Positions 35,058 through 44,396 are shown, counted from the first letter of the stretch. The stretch is DNA of 64,000 nucleotides from Planctomycetota bacterium (GCA_015654675.1 JAATGM010000020.1:62001-126000); one strand, 5' to 3'. Program-made: numbers and translations. The notes: generated by a model from the sequence alone, not told the origin.

Positions 35058-35963
35058 TCAGTCTTCCTTTGTGAGGGAGGTCTTGGCGAGATCCAGCTCG
35101 GCGCGCTTGACCTTGTCCACTTCGGGGTATTGGAGGTTCAAAGAGTCGAGGGCGTCGATGATGGCCGCCGCCACGACGATGCGCGTGAACCATTTATTGT
35201 CGGCGGGGACGACGTACCACGGGGCGTATTCGGTGGCGGTATTGCGAATGGCCTCCTCGTAGGCCTCGGCGTAGTCCTTCCAGAAGCCGCGCTCTTTCAG
35301 GTCGGCGGATGAGAATTTCCAGTTCTTGTCGGGGTTGTCGAGGCGGGCGAGAAAGCGCTTCTTCTGCTCCTTCTTTGAGAGGTTCAAAAAGAATTTGCGA
35401 ATGATGACTCCGTTGCGCGTGAGGTAGCGTTCGAGATGGCGGATGTCTTTGCAGCGGTCGTCCCAGATGCCTTTGTGGACGAGTTCCTGCGGCAGGCGCT
35501 GGGCTTCGAGGATTTGCTTGTGGACGCGGACGACGAGGACTTCCTCGTAATAGCTGCGATTGAAGATACCGATGCGGCCGCGCTCGGGCATGTGCTTCAT
35601 GCAGCGCCACATGAAATCGTGATCGAGGTCTTCAGATGACGGCGATTTAAATGAAACCACCTGGCATCCCTGCGGATTGACGCCGGACATGACGTGTTTG
35701 ATCGCGCCGTCCTTTCCGGCGGCGTCCATGGCCTGGAAGATGAGCAGCACCGCCCAGCGATCCTGGGCGTAGAGCACGTCCTGCAGTTTGGCGAGGACCT
35801 CGACGCCGGTCTGGAGGGCTTCCTTGGCGCGGGGTTTGTCTTCATCCCCGAATTCGGCGGTGTCGCCGGGATCGAAGTCTTTCATGTTGAATTTGCCGCC
35901 GTCGTCGACGCGGTATGGGCGGGAAACCTTGCGGGCGGCCTTGATAACCTGGTCTGTATCCAT
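35058..35963 (-). CDS. Polyphosphate kinase 2 family protein
   Basis: A 301-residue PPK2-type enzyme that transfers phosphate between polyphosphate and nucleotides. The P-loop FQAMDAAGKDGAIKH (residues 77-90) and the Walker B-like GIFNRSYYEEVLVVRVH (132-148) are complete, and the lid and basic helix (KKFFLN... KKEQKKRFLARL) are present. The start at 35963 (MDTDQVIKAA) has a GGAG-like site. The single-domain length fits class I PPK2 enzymes that usually phosphorylate nucleoside di- or monophosphates. Convergent with the NHL gene and divergent from the MOSC gene. Confidence 0.93.
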   Translation of the reverse strand: MDTDQVIKAARKVSRPYRVDDGGKFNMKDFDPGDTAEFGDEDKPRAKEALQTGVEVLAKLQDVLYAQDRWAVLLIFQAMDAAGKDGAIKHVMSGVNPQGCQVVSFKSPSSEDLDHDFMWRCMKHMPERGRIGIFNRSYYEEVLVVRVHKQILEAQRLPQELVHKGIWDDRCKDIRHLERYLTRNGVIIRKFFLNLSKKEQKKRFLARLDNPDKNWKFSSADLKERGFWKDYAEAYEEAIRNTATEYAPWYVVPADNKWFTRIVVAAAIIDALDSLNLQYPEVDKVKRAELDLAKTSLTKED

Positions 35964-36036
35964 GAGGAACTCCGTGTGGCTAAGTTGGATGATACCCGCT
36001 ACCGGGGAAGAGATTCGAGGTATACACTGACAGGGG

Positions 36037-36498
36037 ATGACTTTGGCGGAGACGAGAATCGGGTCGGTGGCGGGGATAGCCGTGCGGACGGCGGTTCGTG
36101 GTGAAATGCGCGAAATGGGTGAGGCATTTGCGAGCGTGAACGGCGGGCTTGATGGCGACCTGGAGTCGCAGCGGGATCGCGGCGTCACGTTTCTTTCGCT
36201 ACGGCAGTGGTCGGAGGTTGAACGTGAACTGGGCGTATCGCTGCCGTGGCATACGCGGCGGGCGAATGTGGCGATTGATGGCGGCGGGCTGGGAGAACTG
36301 ATCGGACGGCGGTTGAGGATCGGCGAGGTCGTACTGAAGATTGAAGATGAAACTCGGCCATGCGTGCTGATGGATCGACTGCATCCCGGGCTGAAAGCTG
36401 CGCTTGCGCGTGATTGTCGTGGTGGGGTTCATGGCTCGGTGGAGCAGGCGGGGCGGATCAGAATTGGGGACGTGGTGGAGGTATTGGAATCGGCTTGA
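36037..36498 (+). CDS. MOSC domain protein
   Basis: A 153-residue protein of the MOSC fold, which is found in molybdenum cofactor sulfurases and related sulfur-transfer proteins. Core segments are RRANVAIDGGGLGELIGRRL, CVLMDRLHPGLKAAL and GSVEQAGRIRIGDVVEVLES. The conserved cysteine of MOSC sulfur carriers is probably Cys in RPCVLMD. The family is broad, so a molybdenum role is possible but not shown. A TTGACA promoter element for the next operon overlaps its stop. Confidence 0.82.
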   Translation: MTLAETRIGSVAGIAVRTAVRGEMREMGEAFASVNGGLDGDLESQRDRGVTFLSLRQWSEVERELGVSLPWHTRRANVAIDGGGLGELIGRRLRIGEVVLKIEDETRPCVLMDRLHPGLKAALARDCRGGVHGSVEQAGRIRIGDVVEVLESA

Positions 36499-36523
36499 CA
36501 GGGGGGTAATGCGGCCGTAAGTT
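36495..36523 (+). promoter_or_regulatory. Sigma-70 promoter of the rpmF-plsX-fab operon
   Basis: TTGACA (36495-36500) and TAAGTT (36518-36523) are separated by 17 bases. The consensus -35 overlaps the last codons of the MOSC gene. The transcription start would be about 75 bases before rpmF. Confidence 0.6.
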
Positions 36524-36607
36524 TATCGTTTCTGTGGTTTTAGGGAATCGCCGAGGGTCGGCGCCCGGCACGGAGCGGGCGTTTTGGCCGTCAGCAGCAG
36601 GTGAGAC

Positions 36608-36796
36608 ATGGTTCCAGCAAGGCGAAAGTCGAAGGCCACCACGCGATCTCGGCGGAATTCGCACACAGCGTTGAAGCCGATGAATCTGGTGGCGTGCCCC
36701 CGATGCAATGCGGCGAAGCTGCCGCACCGGGCGTGCGCGAACTGCGGTTACGTCAATTCGAAGGTCTCGCTCAAGATCAAGGGCGAGGAAGCATAG
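36608..36796 (+). CDS. rpmF: 50S ribosomal protein L32
   Basis: A 62-residue L32 with MVPARRKSKATTRSRRNSH at the start and zinc-ribbon pairs CPRCNAA and CANCG. L32 genes commonly lie just before plsX in bacteria, and here plsX follows by 10 bases. It is a structural component of the large ribosomal subunit. The upstream partner YceD is absent from this position. Length is within the family's range. Confidence 0.95.
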   Translation: MVPARRKSKATTRSRRNSHTALKPMNLVACPRCNAAKLPHRACANCGYVNSKVSLKIKGEEA

Positions 36797-36806
36797 GACG
36801 CACAGC

Positions 36807-37808
36807 ATGCGACTCGCGATCGATGCGATGGGTGGCGATTACGCGCCCCGCGAAATCGTTCCCGGCGCGCTAGAGGGATTGAGTTTCCTCGGGCCGACGG
36901 ACGAGATCGTCCTGATCGGCCGCGAGGAGGCGATCCGTCCGCTGCTTCCGGCAACGGGGCTGGATGCGCGGGTGCGGATTGAGCCGGCATCGCAGGTGAT
37001 CGAGATGGACGACAGCCCGGTTGACGCGTTGCGTCAGAAGCGGGATTCGTCGATCGTGAAGATGGCAAAGCTGGCGGCGGACAAGCAGGTGGACGCGGTG
37101 ATCAGCGCGGGCAATACCGGGGCTTGCGTGGCTGCGTGCCAACTGAGAATGCGGACACTAGGAGTTGTGTCGCGGCCGGGGATCGCGGTGGCGATTCCGA
37201 GTTTTCATGGTCCGGTGACGATCTGCGACGTGGGCGCGAACCCTGAGCCGAAGGCGTTTCATCTGCTGCAATATGCGCAGATGGCGTCGATCTACGCGGA
37301 GCGGATCCTGGGGATCAAGAAACCGCGTGTGGGGCTGCTTTCGATCGGCGGGGAGGAAAGCAAGGGCAACTCGCTGGTGAAAGAGGCGCGCGAACTGATC
37401 AAGGCCGAGGGGATGGTAAACCTGGTCGGAAACGTCGAGGGGAGAGACGTGCTGACGGGCGCCTGCGACGTTGCGATTTGCGACGGGTTTGTGGGAAACA
37501 TCGTTCTCAAAGTCACAGAGGGGCTTTCGCACGGGCTCTTTCAGACGATTGAAAAGGAACTGGCCGCGGAAGCGCCTGATCTGGTCGAGCGATTCAAGCC
37601 GGTGGTGCGGAAGATCTGGGCGCGGCACGATTACAGCGAGTATGGCGGGGCGCCGTTGCTGGGCGTGGATGGGGTTTGCATTATCTGTCATGGGAGCAGC
37701 GACCGGCGTGCGATCAAGAATGCGGTACGCGTGGCGCGGGATTACGTGCGGAGCAACTTGAACGCAGAGTTTGAATCGCGGCTGTCGCAGGAGACGGCCA
37801 ATGCCTAA
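36807..37808 (+). CDS. plsX: Phosphate acyltransferase PlsX
   Basis: A 333-residue PlsX that makes acyl-phosphate from acyl-ACP for phospholipid synthesis. The family start MRLAIDAMGGDYAPREIVPG begins at ATG 36807. Characteristic stretches are VISAGNTGACVA, ISFHGPVTICDVGANPE-type, and NVEGRDVLTGACDVAICDGFVGN. The gene overlaps the end of fabH's start by eight bases, in the usual rpmF-plsX-fabH order. Its product is expected to be peripheral to the inner membrane. Confidence 0.96.
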   Translation: MRLAIDAMGGDYAPREIVPGALEGLSFLGPTDEIVLIGREEAIRPLLPATGLDARVRIEPASQVIEMDDSPVDALRQKRDSSIVKMAKLAADKQVDAVISAGNTGACVAACQLRMRTLGVVSRPGIAVAIPSFHGPVTICDVGANPEPKAFHLLQYAQMASIYAERILGIKKPRVGLLSIGGEESKGNSLVKEARELIKAEGMVNLVGNVEGRDVLTGACDVAICDGFVGNIVLKVTEGLSHGLFQTIEKELAAEAPDLVERFKPVVRKIWARHDYSEYGGAPLLGVDGVCIICHGSSDRRAIKNAVRVARDYVRSNLNAEFESRLSQETANA

Positions 37809-38802
37809 GGTTCTGGGCGTGCGGATCGCGGGCACGGGTAGCGCGACGCCGCCACGGGTTCTCGACAATCAGTGGTTCGTTTCGAAGCTGGACACGACGG
37901 ACGAGTGGATCCGCGAGCGGACGGGAATTCTTGAACGTCGGGCGGTGGTTGAGGGGGAATCGACGGCGACGCTTTCGATCGAGGCGGCGAATAACGCGCT
38001 GGCCAACGCCAAGATGTCGCCGAAGGACATTGATGCGATCATCGTGGCGACGATCACGCCAGAGTGCCAGTTTCCGGCGACGGCGAGCTTTGTTCAGGAC
38101 GCGATTGGCGCGCGGACGGTTGCTTCATTTGACATCGCGGCGGCTTGCAGCGGGTTTATCTATGCGTTCGTGACGGCGGCGCACATGCTGCAGGCCGGGA
38201 CGTTTCGCAACATCATGGTGATCGGCGCGGAGACGCTGACGCGGATCACGGATTACGAGGACCGCACGAGCTGTATTCTCTTTGGGGATGGGGCCGGAGC
38301 GGTGATTCTGTCTCCGTCGGAAGGGAACGCGTCGTCGGGCTCGGCGATGCTGAATTTCCACCTGCATAGTGACGGCAGCGGATCGACGATGCTATGGGTG
38401 CCGGCAGGCGGTTCGCGACTTCCGGCGTCAAACATGACGGTGAACGAGCGGCTGCATTTCATGAAGATGCAGGGGCGCGAGGTTTACAAGTTCGCCGTGA
38501 AGAAGATGCTCGAGATGGTCGAGGAGACGCTGGGCGAGGCGGGACTCAGGTCGGAAGACATCGCGATGGTCGTGCCGCATCAGTCGAATAAGCGGATCAT
38601 CGAATCGGCGCGGGAGAAACTCGGGCTGCCCGAATCGAAGATGTACACAAACATTGAGCGATACGGAAACACTTCGTCGGCGTCCATTCCGCTGGGACTG
38701 GACGACATCCGTCGCAGCGGCCGGGTGAAGAACGGGGATTACATCCTGATGGCGGCGTTTGGCGCGGGCCTGACGTGGGCATCGGCCTTAATTCGATTGT
38801 AG
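37801..38802 (+). CDS. fabH: Beta-ketoacyl-ACP synthase III
   Basis: A 333-residue FabH, which condenses acetyl-CoA with malonyl-ACP to start fatty acid synthesis. The catalytic Cys116 lies in AAACSGF, His260 in VVPHQSNKRI and Asn290 in RYGNTSSASIP. The N-terminus (MPKVLGVRIAGTGSATPP) begins at ATG 37801, eight bases inside plsX, showing coupling. Normal length. Confidence 0.97.
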   Translation: MPKVLGVRIAGTGSATPPRVLDNQWFVSKLDTTDEWIRERTGILERRAVVEGESTATLSIEAANNALANAKMSPKDIDAIIVATITPECQFPATASFVQDAIGARTVASFDIAAACSGFIYAFVTAAHMLQAGTFRNIMVIGAETLTRITDYEDRTSCILFGDGAGAVILSPSEGNASSGSAMLNFHLHSDGSGSTMLWVPAGGSRLPASNMTVNERLHFMKMQGREVYKFAVKKMLEMVEETLGEAGLRSEDIAMVVPHQSNKRIIESAREKLGLPESKMYTNIERYGNTSSASIPLGLDDIRRSGRVKNGDYILMAAFGAGLTWASALIRL

Positions 38803-38814
38803 GGACGAGCAGGC

Positions 38815-39759
38815 GTGGGCAAGACAGCGATCGTTTTTCCGGGGCAGGGTGCCCAGGTCGTCGGCATGGGCAAAGACGTGGCGTCGGCGTTTACGAACGC
38901 GCGGCGGACGTTCGACCAGGCGAATGAAATTCTCGGGTTTGATCTGGCGCGAATTTGCTTTGAGGGGCCGCAAGAGCGGCTCGACGCGACGGACGTTTCG
39001 CAGCCGGCGATTTTTGTCACGTCGGTCGCGATGTGGCGAGCGCTGGAGGAAGCCGGCGCGGCGACCGAACTGCGTCCGCAGGCGACGGCCGGATTGAGTC
39101 TTGGCGAGTACACGGCACTGTGGCTGGCGGGGGCGATGAGCTTCGAGGACGGCGTGCGGCTGGTTCGCCAGCGCGGCCAATTCATGCAGGACGCGGCGAC
39201 GGCTGTTCCGAGCGGCATGGTTTCGGTTATGGGGCTTTCGCCGGAGCAGGTGAACGGACTTTGTAGTGAAGCGGCCGGCGTAGAGGTGCTCGGGCCGGCT
39301 AATTTCAACTGTCCGGGTCAGATCGTAATATCAGGTGCCAAAGGGGCTTGTGAGCGGGCCGTCGGGCTGGTCGAGAAGTATGGCGGTCGCGGGACGGCCT
39401 TGCGTGTGGCGGGTGCGTTCCACTCGCCCCTGATGGACCCGGCCGCCGAGAAGCTCAAATCGGAGCTTGGAAAGGTGACTTTCATCGCTCCGCGAATACC
39501 GGTGGTGTCGTCGGTGACCAGCGACTATTATCGTGGCCCGGATGACATCCGCGAGCTGCTTTATCAGCAGGTCGCGCGGCCCATTCGCTGGCAGGAGTCG
39601 GTGGAGCGGCTGGCGTCGGATGGATTTGATCGATTCGCGGAGGTTGGTCCCGGTCGCGTACTGACGGGTCTGCTCCGCAAGATAAACCGTGCATTGACCG
39701 GTCTGAATTATTCGACGGTCGAGTCGTTCGGCGGCGTGGCAGCCGGTCGCGGCGCCTAA
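38815..39759 (+). CDS. fabD: Malonyl-CoA:ACP transacylase
   Basis: A 314-residue FabD that loads malonyl from CoA onto ACP. The GQGAQ start (FPGQGAQVVGMG), the nucleophile Ser95 in GLSLGEY, and His203 in AFHSPLM are present. The gene starts at GTG 38815, 12 bases after fabH. Length and motifs are normal. The product works in the cytosol with AcpP encoded at 40719. Confidence 0.96.
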   Translation: MGKTAIVFPGQGAQVVGMGKDVASAFTNARRTFDQANEILGFDLARICFEGPQERLDATDVSQPAIFVTSVAMWRALEEAGAATELRPQATAGLSLGEYTALWLAGAMSFEDGVRLVRQRGQFMQDAATAVPSGMVSVMGLSPEQVNGLCSEAAGVEVLGPANFNCPGQIVISGAKGACERAVGLVEKYGGRGTALRVAGAFHSPLMDPAAEKLKSELGKVTFIAPRIPVVSSVTSDYYRGPDDIRELLYQQVARPIRWQESVERLASDGFDRFAEVGPGRVLTGLLRKINRALTGLNYSTVESFGGVAAGRGA

Positions 39760-39803
39760 CGGCGGCATTTTCGCATACGAGGCACTTGAGGCGGATTGGG
39801 TTC

Positions 39804-40553
39804 ATGGCAGAACTGCAGGACCGGGTAGCGATTGTGACAGGCGCGTCGCGCGGGATCGGGCGTTCAACAGCGCTCGCGCTTGCGAAGATGGGCGCGACGG
39901 TCGTTGCCGCGGCGCGAAACAGCGACAAGCTGGGATCGCTGGCTTCGGAGGCGGCGGACCTGCGTTGCCCGGGGCGGATTGTTTCGCGTGTGCTGGATGT
40001 GACGGACGCGGCGACGGTCGAAAAATGGATCGACGAGATCGCCACGGAATTCGGCCGTATCGACGTGGTGGTGAACAACGCGGGCATCACGCGCGACGGC
40101 CTGCTGATGAACATGACGGACGCGCAGTTCGACGAGGTTCTCACGACGAACCTGCGATCAGTATTCTGGATGACGCGGGCTGTGGCGAAGTACATGGTTC
40201 GTGCGCGGTTCGGCCGGATCATCAACATTGCGAGCGTGTCGGGTTTGATGGGTAATCCGGGTCAGGCGAACTATGCGGCGGCCAAAGCGGGCGTTATCGG
40301 CTTCACCAAGACGGTCGCCAAGGAGCTGGGTCGGCGCGGAGTGACCTGCAACGCGGTAGCGCCGGGATTCATCCGGACGGACATGACGAATGTGTTGCCG
40401 GAGAAGGTGAAAGAACAGGTCTTGACGATCATCCCGCTGCAGCGGTTTGGCGAGCCGGAAGAAGTGGCCTCGGTGGTCGCGTTTCTGGCGTCGTCGTCAG
40501 CCGCATACGTGAACGGGCAGGTGGTCACGGTAGACGGCGGTCTGCACATGTGA
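39804..40553 (+). CDS. fabG: 3-oxoacyl-ACP reductase
   Basis: A 249-residue FabG that reduces beta-ketoacyl-ACP with NADPH. GASRGIG (13-19), NNAG (91-94), catalytic Ser144, Tyr157 and Lys161 (YAAAK) are all visible, and the ending FLASSSAAYVNGQ-VTVDGG is typical. The ATG at 39804 (MAELQDRVAIVTG) is preferred over an earlier TTG. It lies 44 bases downstream of fabD. Confidence 0.96.
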   Translation: MAELQDRVAIVTGASRGIGRSTALALAKMGATVVAAARNSDKLGSLASEAADLRCPGRIVSRVLDVTDAATVEKWIDEIATEFGRIDVVVNNAGITRDGLLMNMTDAQFDEVLTTNLRSVFWMTRAVAKYMVRARFGRIINIASVSGLMGNPGQANYAAAKAGVIGFTKTVAKELGRRGVTCNAVAPGFIRTDMTNVLPEKVKEQVLTIIPLQRFGEPEEVASVVAFLASSSAAYVNGQVVTVDGGLHM

Positions 40554-40582
40554 GCGCGGTCGTAGCGACCCGCGGCGTCGTG

Positions 40583-40611
40583 TTGTCAAGCACGGCGTGA
40601 ACCGGTATAAG
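40583..40611 (+). promoter_or_regulatory. Sigma-70 promoter of acpP
   Basis: TTGTCA (40583-40588) and TATAAG (40606-40611) are separated by 17 bases, close to the consensus. The start of transcription would be about 100 bases before the acpP GTG, leaving a long leader. This gives acpP and fabF their own promoter inside the gene cluster, as seen for the abundant acyl carrier protein elsewhere. Confidence 0.65.
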
Positions 40612-40718
40612 TTTTTGGAATCCGGGACGGCCTATTTTCATCAAAGGGCCGATGGACGGCCTGCGACGGTCCCGGACAGGACAACTGTTTAATCGATCCG
40701 CCTGCGGAGGATTCTTGC

Positions 40719-40973
40719 GTGCCAACCCGTGAGGAGATTCAGGAAAAGGTCGTCTCGATCGTGAGCGAGCAGATGGGCGTAGACAAAAAAGAGATCACGA
40801 TGGAGACATCCTTCGTCCGCGATCTGAACGCCGACTCGCTTGATACGGTCGAATTGGTCATGGAGTTCGAGGACGAGTTTGAGCTTTCCATCCCGGACGA
40901 CGAGGCCGAGAAGATCCAGACGGTGGGTCAGGCGGTCGAGCACATCCACAAGGCCCTGGAAAGCAAGAAATAG
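40719..40973 (+). CDS. acpP: Acyl carrier protein
   Basis: An 84-residue acidic acyl carrier protein. The phosphopantetheine attachment site is Ser40 in [12 protein letters not shown]. The GTG at 40719 is preceded by GGAGG. It carries the growing chain for the enzymes encoded around it. Normal length. Confidence 0.97.
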   Translation: MPTREEIQEKVVSIVSEQMGVDKKEITMETSFVRDLNADSLDTVELVMEFEDEFELSIPDDEAEKIQTVGQAVEHIHKALESKK

Positions 40974-41009
40974 GGCGGAGCCCGAATTGTGATCATCGAG
41001 GATCGATGA

Positions 41010-42251
41010 ATGTCTCGCCGGCGCATCGTCATCACCGGAATGGGGCTTGTCAGCCCGCTCGGGAACGTCGTAGACGTCTTCTGGGGGCGGCTGCTGGCGG
41101 GCGAGAGCGGCGTCGCGCGAATACAGCGATTTGATCCAAGCCGTTTTCCGACCACATTTGGCGGCGAGTGCCGCGAATTCGACCCGGAGCGGAGCATCGA
41201 CAAGCGTCAGGCAAAGCGGCTCGACCGCTTCGCGCAGATGGCGCTAGTGGCGGCCGATCTGGCAGCCAAGGACAGTGGATTCGATTTCAAGGCCGCGGCG
41301 CGGCCGGACCGGATCGGCGTGATCATCGGTTCGGGCATCGGCGGTCTGACCGAACTTGAAGAGCAGCATCACCGACTGATCGAGAAGGGCCCTGAGCGGG
41401 TCAGCGCCTTCACGATTCCGAAGTTGATGGTCAATGCGGCGAGCGGGAATATTTCCATCCTGCTGGGCGCTCAAGGGCCCAATACGGCGGTCGCGACAGC
41501 GTGTGCGTCGGCAACGAACGCCATGGGCGACGCGTGGCACGCACTGCTTCGCGACGAATGCGACATCATGATTACGGGCGGGTCGGAGGCGGCACTGACG
41601 CCGTTGGGTCTGGCCGCCTTTTCCGCGATGAAGGCGCTCTCGGAGCGGAATGACGCTCCGGCGAAGGCCAGCCGGCCGTTTGATAAGGCGCGCGACGGTT
41701 TCGTGATGGGCGAAGGGGCGGCAATCTTCCTGTTCGAGGAACTTGAGCACGCGAAAAAGCGCGGGGCCAAGATTTACGCCGAGGTGCTGGGATATGGCAT
41801 GAGCGGCGACGCTTGCCACATCACGCAGCCGGACGAGTGCGGTCGCGGCGCGGCGCGGGCGATGAGTCTGGCGCTGACGGATGCACGACTGAACCCGGGG
41901 CAGATCGACTATATCAACGCGCACGGGACCGGGACGCCGCTGGGAGACGTGGCTGAGACGACCGCAATCAAGTCGGTCTATGGCGCGCACGCGAAGAAGC
42001 TGGCGGTCAGCAGCACGAAGAGCGCGATCGGACATTTGTTGGGCGCGAGCGGAGCGGTCGAGCTGGTGGCGACGGTGCAGGGTCTGCGGCACGGCGTCGC
42101 GCCGCCGACGATCAACCTGGACGACCCCGATCCGCTGTGCGACCTCGACTACGTGCCGAACAAACCACGCGACCTTCGCATCGAGCGGGCGATGAGCAAT
42201 TCTTTCGGATTCGGCGGGCACAACGCCTGCATCATTATTGGAAAGATCTAG
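41010..42251 (+). CDS. fabF: Beta-ketoacyl-ACP synthase II
   Basis: A 413-residue FabF elongating acyl-ACP with malonyl-ACP. The catalytic triad is Cys165 (ATACASATNAMG), His305 (INAHGTGTPLGD) and His342 (KSAIGHLLGASG). It follows acpP by 36 bases. Length and motifs are normal. Confidence 0.97.
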   Translation: MSRRRIVITGMGLVSPLGNVVDVFWGRLLAGESGVARIQRFDPSRFPTTFGGECREFDPERSIDKRQAKRLDRFAQMALVAADLAAKDSGFDFKAAARPDRIGVIIGSGIGGLTELEEQHHRLIEKGPERVSAFTIPKLMVNAASGNISILLGAQGPNTAVATACASATNAMGDAWHALLRDECDIMITGGSEAALTPLGLAAFSAMKALSERNDAPAKASRPFDKARDGFVMGEGAAIFLFEELEHAKKRGAKIYAEVLGYGMSGDACHITQPDECGRGAARAMSLALTDARLNPGQIDYINAHGTGTPLGDVAETTAIKSVYGAHAKKLAVSSTKSAIGHLLGASGAVELVATVQGLRHGVAPPTINLDDPDPLCDLDYVPNKPRDLRIERAMSNSFGFGGHNACIIIGKI

Positions 42252-42373
42252 ATTCTTTCCGCGCGGCGCGGCCTTCTTTGCCGCTGAGCAGTTCTTGCCG
42301 GTTGGGGTCTCAAGTGCATATCAGGCAGGTCCGATAGAGCTAGTGCGGTCCGGCTGCGCGCGATGAACGCGGG

Positions 42374-42847
42374 GTGGACCGTGATCGAGCGTCAAACGTG
42401 ATTAAAGAAGGCGACATCGACGCGGCACTGAGCGAGGCGCAACAGGCCGTTGAGCAGCTCGCCGAGGCGACCGGCGCGACGCTGGCCGGGCAACCGGAAA
42501 CTCGGAGCGCGGAGCGGGCGCCCACTGGGCCGGCCCCGACTGCCTCCGCACCGGCGGCGATCGACCTTTCGAGTCTGCCAGCGGCGTTACATCGGATTTT
42601 CAAGGTGCGGGTGGCGGTGCGCGTGCGACTGGCGGAGCGGCGGATGTCGGTCGGTGATATTCTGCAGCTTTCGAACGGTGCAATTCTTGAATTTGAGACT
42701 CCCGTGCAATCGCCGTTGAAGCTGCTGGTGAACAATAAGTGCGTCGGGACGGGGGAGGCGGTCAAGGTAGGCGAGAATTTCGGATTACGCGTGAGTTACA
42801 TCGGGGACGCGGCCGAACGGATCGCGATGTTGGGCGGCGCCGCGTGA
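42374..42847 (+). CDS. FliN-like flagellar motor switch/SpoA-domain protein
   Basis: A 157-residue protein with a variable acidic and Pro/Ala-rich first half and a C-terminal SpoA (surface presentation) domain, residues about 70-150. The motif VRVRLAERRMSVGDILQLSNG, FETPVQSPLKLLVNNKCVGTG and GENFGLRVSYIG follows FliN, which forms the flagellar C-ring. No other flagellar or type III secretion gene is visible in the window. The start is uncertain; GTG at 42374 is used, with another GTG eight codons later. Confidence 0.85.
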   Translation: MDRDRASNVIKEGDIDAALSEAQQAVEQLAEATGATLAGQPETRSAERAPTGPAPTASAPAAIDLSSLPAALHRIFKVRVAVRVRLAERRMSVGDILQLSNGAILEFETPVQSPLKLLVNNKCVGTGEAVKVGENFGLRVSYIGDAAERIAMLGGAA

Positions 42848-42905
42848 GGCGGGATCGGCCAGTGTGAAGTTGAGCGGGGAAGGGGTTTGGCCTATCGTGC
42901 GGTCG

Positions 42906-43835
42906 ATGCGGATACTGGTTGCGGGCGCTGCGGGGTTCATCGGACACCACCTGGCGAAGCGGTTGCTTGGGGACGGCCATTCGGTCGTGGGACTGGATAG
43001 TCTGACGACCGGGCAGCCGCGAAACGTGAAGGCCCTGGCCGAGAACGGCAAGTTCGAGTTCGTTCGCGGTGATATCGCTGAGCCGATCAGCGTGACGGGC
43101 GGCAAGTTCGACCAAATATATAACATGGCATGTCCGGCATCGCCGGTGGACTTCAAGCATAAGGCCATCGAGATCATGACAACATGCAGCGCCGGGGTGC
43201 GGAACCTGCTCGATCTGGCGCACCGGGACGGGGCGGTTTTCCTGCAGGCGTCGACGAGCGAATGCTATGGCGATCCGCAGGTCCATCCGCAGCCGGAGAC
43301 ATATTGGGGCAACGTGAACCCGATCGGGCCGCGCTCTCCGTACGATGAGGGGAAGCGCTTTGCCGAGGCGCTGACGACCAGCTATCGGCGGCTGCATGGA
43401 GTCTCGACGCGGATTGTGCGTATTTTCAATACGTATGGTCCGGCCATGCGGGCGGATGACGGGCGGGCGCTGCCGACTTTCATCATGCAAGCGCTGAAGA
43501 ATGAACCCATCACGGTGCATGGCGACGGGTCGCAGACGCGAAGCTTTTGCTATGTCGACGACCTGGTCGATGGAATCGTCCGGCTTGCAGCGAGCGACTA
43601 TTCGGAGCCGGTCAATATCGGCAACGACCAGGAAGTCACGATTCTTCAAGCCGCGAAGGATGTGGTGAAACTGATCGGCAGCCGCAGCGAGATTCGCTGT
43701 GTCGAGCGGCCGGCGGATGATCCGGAGCGCCGGCGGCCGGACTTGGCGCGGGCCCGGCAGGTGCTGGGATGGAGTCCGAAAGTCGCGCGCGACATCGGCT
43801 TCGCGCGGACGATTGAGTATTTCAAGTCGCTGTAG
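42906..43835 (+). CDS. UDP-glucuronate decarboxylase (UDP-xylose synthase)-like
   Basis: A 309-residue extended SDR. MRILVAGAAGFIGHHLAKRL gives the Rossmann GxxGxxG; TSECYGDPQVHPQPETYWGN and GPRSPYDEGKRFAE give the YxxxK catalytic pair (Tyr, Lys) and the stretch conserved in UDP-glucuronate decarboxylases, which make UDP-xylose. The ATG at 42906 is chosen; a GTG 42 bases earlier with a GAGGCGGG site is possible. A plain UDP-glucose 4-epimerase is less likely because of the PE.YWGNVNPIGPRS.YDE pattern. Confidence 0.88.
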   Translation: MRILVAGAAGFIGHHLAKRLLGDGHSVVGLDSLTTGQPRNVKALAENGKFEFVRGDIAEPISVTGGKFDQIYNMACPASPVDFKHKAIEIMTTCSAGVRNLLDLAHRDGAVFLQASTSECYGDPQVHPQPETYWGNVNPIGPRSPYDEGKRFAEALTTSYRRLHGVSTRIVRIFNTYGPAMRADDGRALPTFIMQALKNEPITVHGDGSQTRSFCYVDDLVDGIVRLAASDYSEPVNIGNDQEVTILQAAKDVVKLIGSRSEIRCVERPADDPERRRPDLARARQVLGWSPKVARDIGFARTIEYFKSL

Positions 43836-43853
43836 CCGGCGGCATTCAATTCA

Positions 43854-44396
43854 TCAGGCGACAAGCTTTCGCAAAACGCCGTTCACGCGCTTAAGGCCTT
43901 TGGGGCCGAGGCGCAGGAACAGGTCCACGATGCGCGCTACTGCCGTGAGAAACTCGAGCATGTCGTCGAGGCGTTGTCGGTAGGCGCGGAGGTCGGCGGC
44001 CTCATCGCCCTTGAGCCGGGGGAGTTCTTCGTCGACCAGATCGCGGCAGCGGCGGACGGTGTCGAGGATGGGCTCGACTTCGCGACGCTGGCGCTGGCGG
44101 GTGATGTTGGCGAAGAGAGCCCAGACGTCGGCGTTGGCGACGAAGTATTCCTTGCGATCGCCGCGGTGGTGGACGCGTTCAATCAGGCCCCAGTCGACCA
44201 GGGAGCGGAGGGACATGCTGGTATTGCCGCGGGAGATGGCGAGCTGAGCCATGATGTCGTCGGTGCAGAGCGGGGTGGGGGTGGCGTAAAGCAGGGCGTG
44301 GATTTCGGCCATGGTGCGGGAGATGCCCCAGTAGGCGGCCATTTCGCCCCAGCGGCGGACGAAGAGGGATTTTGATTGTTCGACGGCGGTCGGCAT
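43854..44396 (-). CDS. GbsR/MarR-type winged-helix regulator
   Basis: A 180-residue regulator of the GbsR branch of the MarR superfamily. Residues about 22-95 are a winged helix: WGISRTMAEIHALLYATPTP, then the recognition part SRGNTSMSLRSLVDWGLIERV and wing VHHRGDRKEYFV. The rest is helical (RDLVDEELPRL and the end). The ATG at 44396 follows an AGGCAGG site. The gene is directly downstream of cstA on the same strand and carries a consensus promoter with an operator-like palindrome in its own upstream region, suggesting autoregulation. Effector unknown. Confidence 0.85.
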   Translation of the reverse strand: MPTAVEQSKSLFVRRWGEMAAYWGISRTMAEIHALLYATPTPLCTDDIMAQLAISRGNTSMSLRSLVDWGLIERVHHRGDRKEYFVANADVWALFANITRQRQRREVEPILDTVRRCRDLVDEELPRLKGDEAADLRAYRQRLDDMLEFLTAVARIVDLFLRLGPKGLKRVNGVLRKLVA

